From contig JAUYMX010000070.1 of assembly GCA_030699345.1 (NCBI GenBank), positions 1-5,843 of the forward strand: DNA of 5,843 nucleotides, in the 5' to 3' direction. Position 1 is the stretch's first letter. Each line of letters begins with the position of its first letter. Source of the DNA: Methylococcaceae bacterium. Lineage in GTDB: Bacteria; Pseudomonadota; Gammaproteobacteria; Methylococcales; Methylomonadaceae. Below, one piece after another: positions 4,803-5,843 of this stretch. Position numbers and translations under genes: made by a program. The notes beneath the pieces were generated by a model. That model was not told the DNA's origin. It did no database searches and worked only from the letters and a program-made list of their open reading frames with translations.

Positions 4803-5012
4803 ATGAACCTCCGCGCAGTCGACGCCCATGTCGTTTACCGCACCCATATGTCGGAGGCAAAGCTCCGACTCCTGGCGGCGGAGCGCGTCTTGACACATCT
4901 AAGGGGTCAGGTCTTGCAATCACGCACCCGGCCTAACATGGCGCTCAACCGGAGCGCGGTTATAATGCGGCTTTGTTTTTCAGCCCGCGTAGGTCCGATT
5001 AGCGCAGCGTAA
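4803..5012 (+). CDS. Doubtful small open frame in the third cassette
   Basis: ATG 4803 lies eight bases after the attC of cassette 2, as for real cassette genes, and opens 69 residues beginning MNLRAVDAHVVYRTHMSE. The part from about residue 41 (SRTRPNMALNRS) is translated attC sequence, and the end is translated REP sequence, so at most the first 40 residues could be an original product. No Shine-Dalgarno sequence is seen and I recognise no family. The body of cassette 3 (about 4796-4930) may instead be an almost empty cassette. Confidence 0.2.
   Translation: MNLRAVDAHVVYRTHMSEAKLRLLAAERVLTHLRGQVLQSRTRPNMALNRSAVIMRLCFSARVGPISAA
4850..4869. repeat. Short hairpin GTCGGAG/CTCCGAC inside cassette 3
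   Basis: Seven-base arms pair around the loop GCAAAG. It is followed 30 bases later by AAGGGGTCAGGTCTTGCAAT (4901-4920), a segment I recall as recurring beside Y1 transposase genes in unrelated bacteria. Both could be traces of an earlier mobile repeat in this cassette; the link is memory-based and weak. Confidence 0.3.
4931..4972 (+). other. attC: Left part of a third attC, interrupted
   Basis: GCCTAAC (4931-4937) is a full R'' core, followed by ATGGCGCTC and the arm AACCG (4947-4951), which pairs with CGGTT (4957-4961). This start is typical of attC sites. No GTTRRRY core follows; within about 20 bases of the stem the REP-bordered transposase element begins (4982). The right end of the attC has been deleted or displaced. 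The TATAAT at 4961-4966 lies in this stretch. Confidence 0.6.
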
Positions 5013-5022
5013 TCGGACGCAT
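4982..5022 (+). repeat. Left REP with GTAG head
   Basis: GTAG (4989-4992) directly precedes a hairpin 4993-5018: nine perfect base pairs (GTCCGATTA with TAATCGGAC), then a bulged G5002 and two more pairs around CAG. GTAG next to the foot of an imperfect stem is the recognition signature of RAYT transposases. It occupies the leader of the transposase gene, ending 20 bases before its ATG, so it may influence translation. Confidence 0.85.
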
Positions 5023-5041
5023 TCCAAAACAGGTAAAGGCT

Positions 5042-5596
5042 ATGCCCAACTATCGACGCGCATTCATACCGGGAGGAACTTGGTTTTTTACGGCAAACCT
5101 GTTGCAGCGGCATCACAACGACCTGCTCATCCGCGAGATCAGTTTGCTGCGCGAAACGGTGAGGCGAGTCCGTGAGCGCCACCCTTTTCAAATCGACGCC
5201 TGGGTTGTTTTGCCGGAACATTTACATTGTGTATGGACCTTACCATCCGGCGATAGCGATTTCAGTACGCGGTGGCGCTTGATTAAAAGTGGATTTTCAC
5301 GTGCGTTACCCAAAACCGAACGGCGGTCTGATGTACGAAAAACAGCCGGGGAACGTGGCATATGGCAACGCCATTACTGGGAACATTTTATCCGCAACGA
5401 CACCGACTACCAACGCCACGCCGATTATGTTCATGCAAATCCTTTGAAACTTGGATACGTCAAGCGGGTAGCGGGTTGGCCTTATTCAACTTTTCATCGC
5501 CATGTCACAACAGGTATTTATCCAGCCGGTTGGTGCAGTGACATAAATTCCGTAATAGGTGGGATGAATGACATGCGTCCGATGCCGCTACGCTAA
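5042..5596 (+). CDS. REP-associated tyrosine transposase (RAYT, Y1/HUH superfamily)
   Basis: A 184-residue single-strand DNA endonuclease of the Y1_Tnp family. The N-terminus MPNYRRAFIPGGTWFFTANL is characteristic. The metal-binding His-x-His is His60-His62 in PEHLHCVW. The probable nucleophile is Tyr129 in ADYVHANPLKLGYV, preceded by the WQRHYWEHFIRND block; the closing block GWPYSTFHR (145-153) is also conserved. These enzymes cleave and rejoin single-stranded REP DNA using a 5'-phosphotyrosine link. No lesion is seen, so it should be active. A Shine-Dalgarno AGG (5031-5033) is eight bases before the ATG. The stop TAA (5594-5596) and the last residues (MRPMPLR) are encoded by the right REP. 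It lies in the place of a lost attC half; the strand is the same as the cassettes, so read-through from them is possible. Confidence 0.9.
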   Translation: MPNYRRAFIPGGTWFFTANLLQRHHNDLLIREISLLRETVRRVRERHPFQIDAWVVLPEHLHCVWTLPSGDSDFSTRWRLIKSGFSRALPKTERRSDVRKTAGERGIWQRHYWEHFIRNDTDYQRHADYVHANPLKLGYVKRVAGWPYSTFHRHVTTGIYPAGWCSDINSVIGGMNDMRPMPLR

Positions 5597-5613
5597 TCGG
5601 ACCTACGCGGGCT
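5573..5613 (-). repeat. Right REP, inverted, overlapping the transposase stop codon
   Basis: On the minus strand GTAG (5606-5603) precedes the hairpin 5602-5577; terminal arms GTCCGAT and ATCGGAC pair perfectly. Against the left REP it differs at three of 41 positions, two of which break the middle of the stem. It covers the last codons and TAA of the transposase gene and may also serve as its transcript end hairpin, though no T-run follows. Confidence 0.85.
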
Positions 5614-5650
5614 AAGCCTTAGATACCCCCTGCGTCAGAATAGTTGTCGC

Positions 5651-5680
5651 CTCAAATTTTTAGACCCCTTTAAATTTGAG
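5651..5680 (+). promoter_or_regulatory. Hairpin that can mask the RBS of the IS transposase
   Basis: CTCAAATTT (5651-5659) pairs perfectly with AAATTTGAG (5672-5680) around a 12-base loop. The right arm contains GAG, the only Shine-Dalgarno-like bases before ATG 5688. Transcripts entering from outside would fold and hide it, a known way for insertion sequences to limit expression from neighbouring promoters. The left end of the IS is likely between 5614 and 5651, but its exact border cannot be seen without the other end. Confidence 0.45.
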
Positions 5681-5687
5681 ATAAAAA

Positions 5688-5843
5688 ATGAATCCTTCCA
5701 AGAAGCAGTATTCTGATGAGTTCAAAGAGCAAGCCTTGGCAAAAGTTTACAGTCGCGGCCAGCGAACGATTCAAGCCATAGCCGATGAATCAAACCTCAG
5801 CATACATACCTTAAAAAACTGGATGAAAAGCACAGCAACAACC
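5688..5843 (+). CDS. Insertion-sequence transposase, N-terminal HTH part (cut by window end)
   Basis: The frame gives 52 residues to the edge: MNPSKKQYSDEFKEQALAKV, then YSRGQRTIQAIADESNLSIH and TLKNWMKS. This is the helix-turn-helix of IS3/IS911-type OrfA transposases (HTH_Tnp_1): 'YS.EFK..AL..V', then 'I..IA.E.N.S..TLKNW', the DNA-recognition helix. It binds the IS ends. The catalytic DDE part, in the same or an overlapping frame, would be to the right. The family within IS3-like elements cannot be fixed from this part. It is read in the same direction as the RAYT gene 91 bases upstream. Confidence 0.8.
   Translation, partial: MNPSKKQYSDEFKEQALAKVYSRGQRTIQAIADESNLSIHTLKNWMKSTATT

Larger units (their letters stand above)
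3340..4972. mobile_element. Decayed integron: integrase remnant, attI region, two complete cassettes and one truncated
   Basis: The layout is that of an integron: an integrase reading leftward, a non-coding attI region, then rightward cassettes, each one gene plus an attC. Cassette 1 spans about 3651-4299, cassette 2 about 4300-4789, and cassette 3 starts about 4790 and is broken near 4972. Boundaries are placed after the G of each core site. The integrase is a pseudogene, so the array should be immobile unless an integrase elsewhere acts on it. With only about three cassettes it may be a remnant of a larger chromosomal array. Confidence 0.8.
4982..5613 (+). mobile_element. REPtron: RAYT transposase gene framed by two inverted REPs
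   Basis: A 632-bp unit with inverted ends of 41 bases, of which 38 match (4982-5022 against the complement of 5573-5613), and the transposase gene between them. RAYT genes flanked by REPs in opposite orientation are a known arrangement. Unlike an IS, RAYTs are mostly single-copy chromosomal genes that spread their REPs. I cannot identify a target duplication. Confidence 0.8.

Noticed and set aside
4890..4920. TTGACA (4890-4895) as a promoter -35.
   Set aside because: The best -10 (TGCAAT) matches four of six bases at 19-base spacing; too weak to annotate.
4700..4936. Plus-strand open frame of 78 residues starting inside cassette 2.
   Set aside because: Most of it is translated attC, its start is inside the previous gene, and it has no RBS.
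4961..4966. Perfect TATAAT as a promoter for the RAYT gene.
   Set aside because: No -35 match at 16-19 bases and no extended -10; it is in an attC remnant. Kept only as a remark.
4907..5221. Minus-strand open frame of 104 residues across the REP and the transposase start.
   Set aside because: It covers the REP hairpin, the attC remnant and the antisense of conserved RAYT residues; no independent support.

Overview
The window looks like a gammaproteobacterial chromosome. A methanotroph-type (Methylococcales-like) host is my best guess. The grounds are indirect: a periplasmic SCO/di-haem peroxidase fusion, a DUF900-type hydrolase, a DUF2809 membrane protein, and many short palindromic (REP) repeats with a REP-associated transposase. 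No ribosomal or marker gene is present to settle it.

Left part (1-3131), ordinary chromosomal genes: the C-terminal half of a DUF900-like alpha/beta hydrolase (+) converges on a 634-residue exported protein (-) that joins an SCO/thioredoxin-fold domain to a MauG/CcpA-type di-haem c domain. A 9-bp hairpin terminator lies between them. After a divergent AT-rich promoter region comes a small DUF2809 membrane protein (+), whose best ribosome-binding site serves a different frame.

Middle part (3132-4972), the main discovery: a decayed integron. REP-like rubble abuts the N-terminal remnant of an integron integrase (minus strand, one-base frameshift, truncated after about 60 residues). To its right, in the canonical layout, are an attI-type region, a first cassette (191-aa protein with a HEPN-like R-x4-H motif) ending in a textbook 69-bp attC, a second cassette (136-aa membrane-anchored protein) ending in a 63-bp attC, and a third very small or empty cassette whose attC keeps only its left part.

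Right part (4982-5843), mobile DNA: a 'REPtron', a Y1/HUH REP-associated transposase flanked by two REP palindromes in inverted orientation (38 of 41 positions identical), each preceded by the diagnostic GTAG. It sits where the rest of the third attC should be. It is followed by the start of another insertion sequence, with an RBS-masking hairpin and an HTH transposase N-terminus cut by the window end.

Together the sequence suggests that an integron lost its integrase, that its cassettes became fixed, and that REP/RAYT and IS elements then accumulated in and around it. The cassette genes remain intact.
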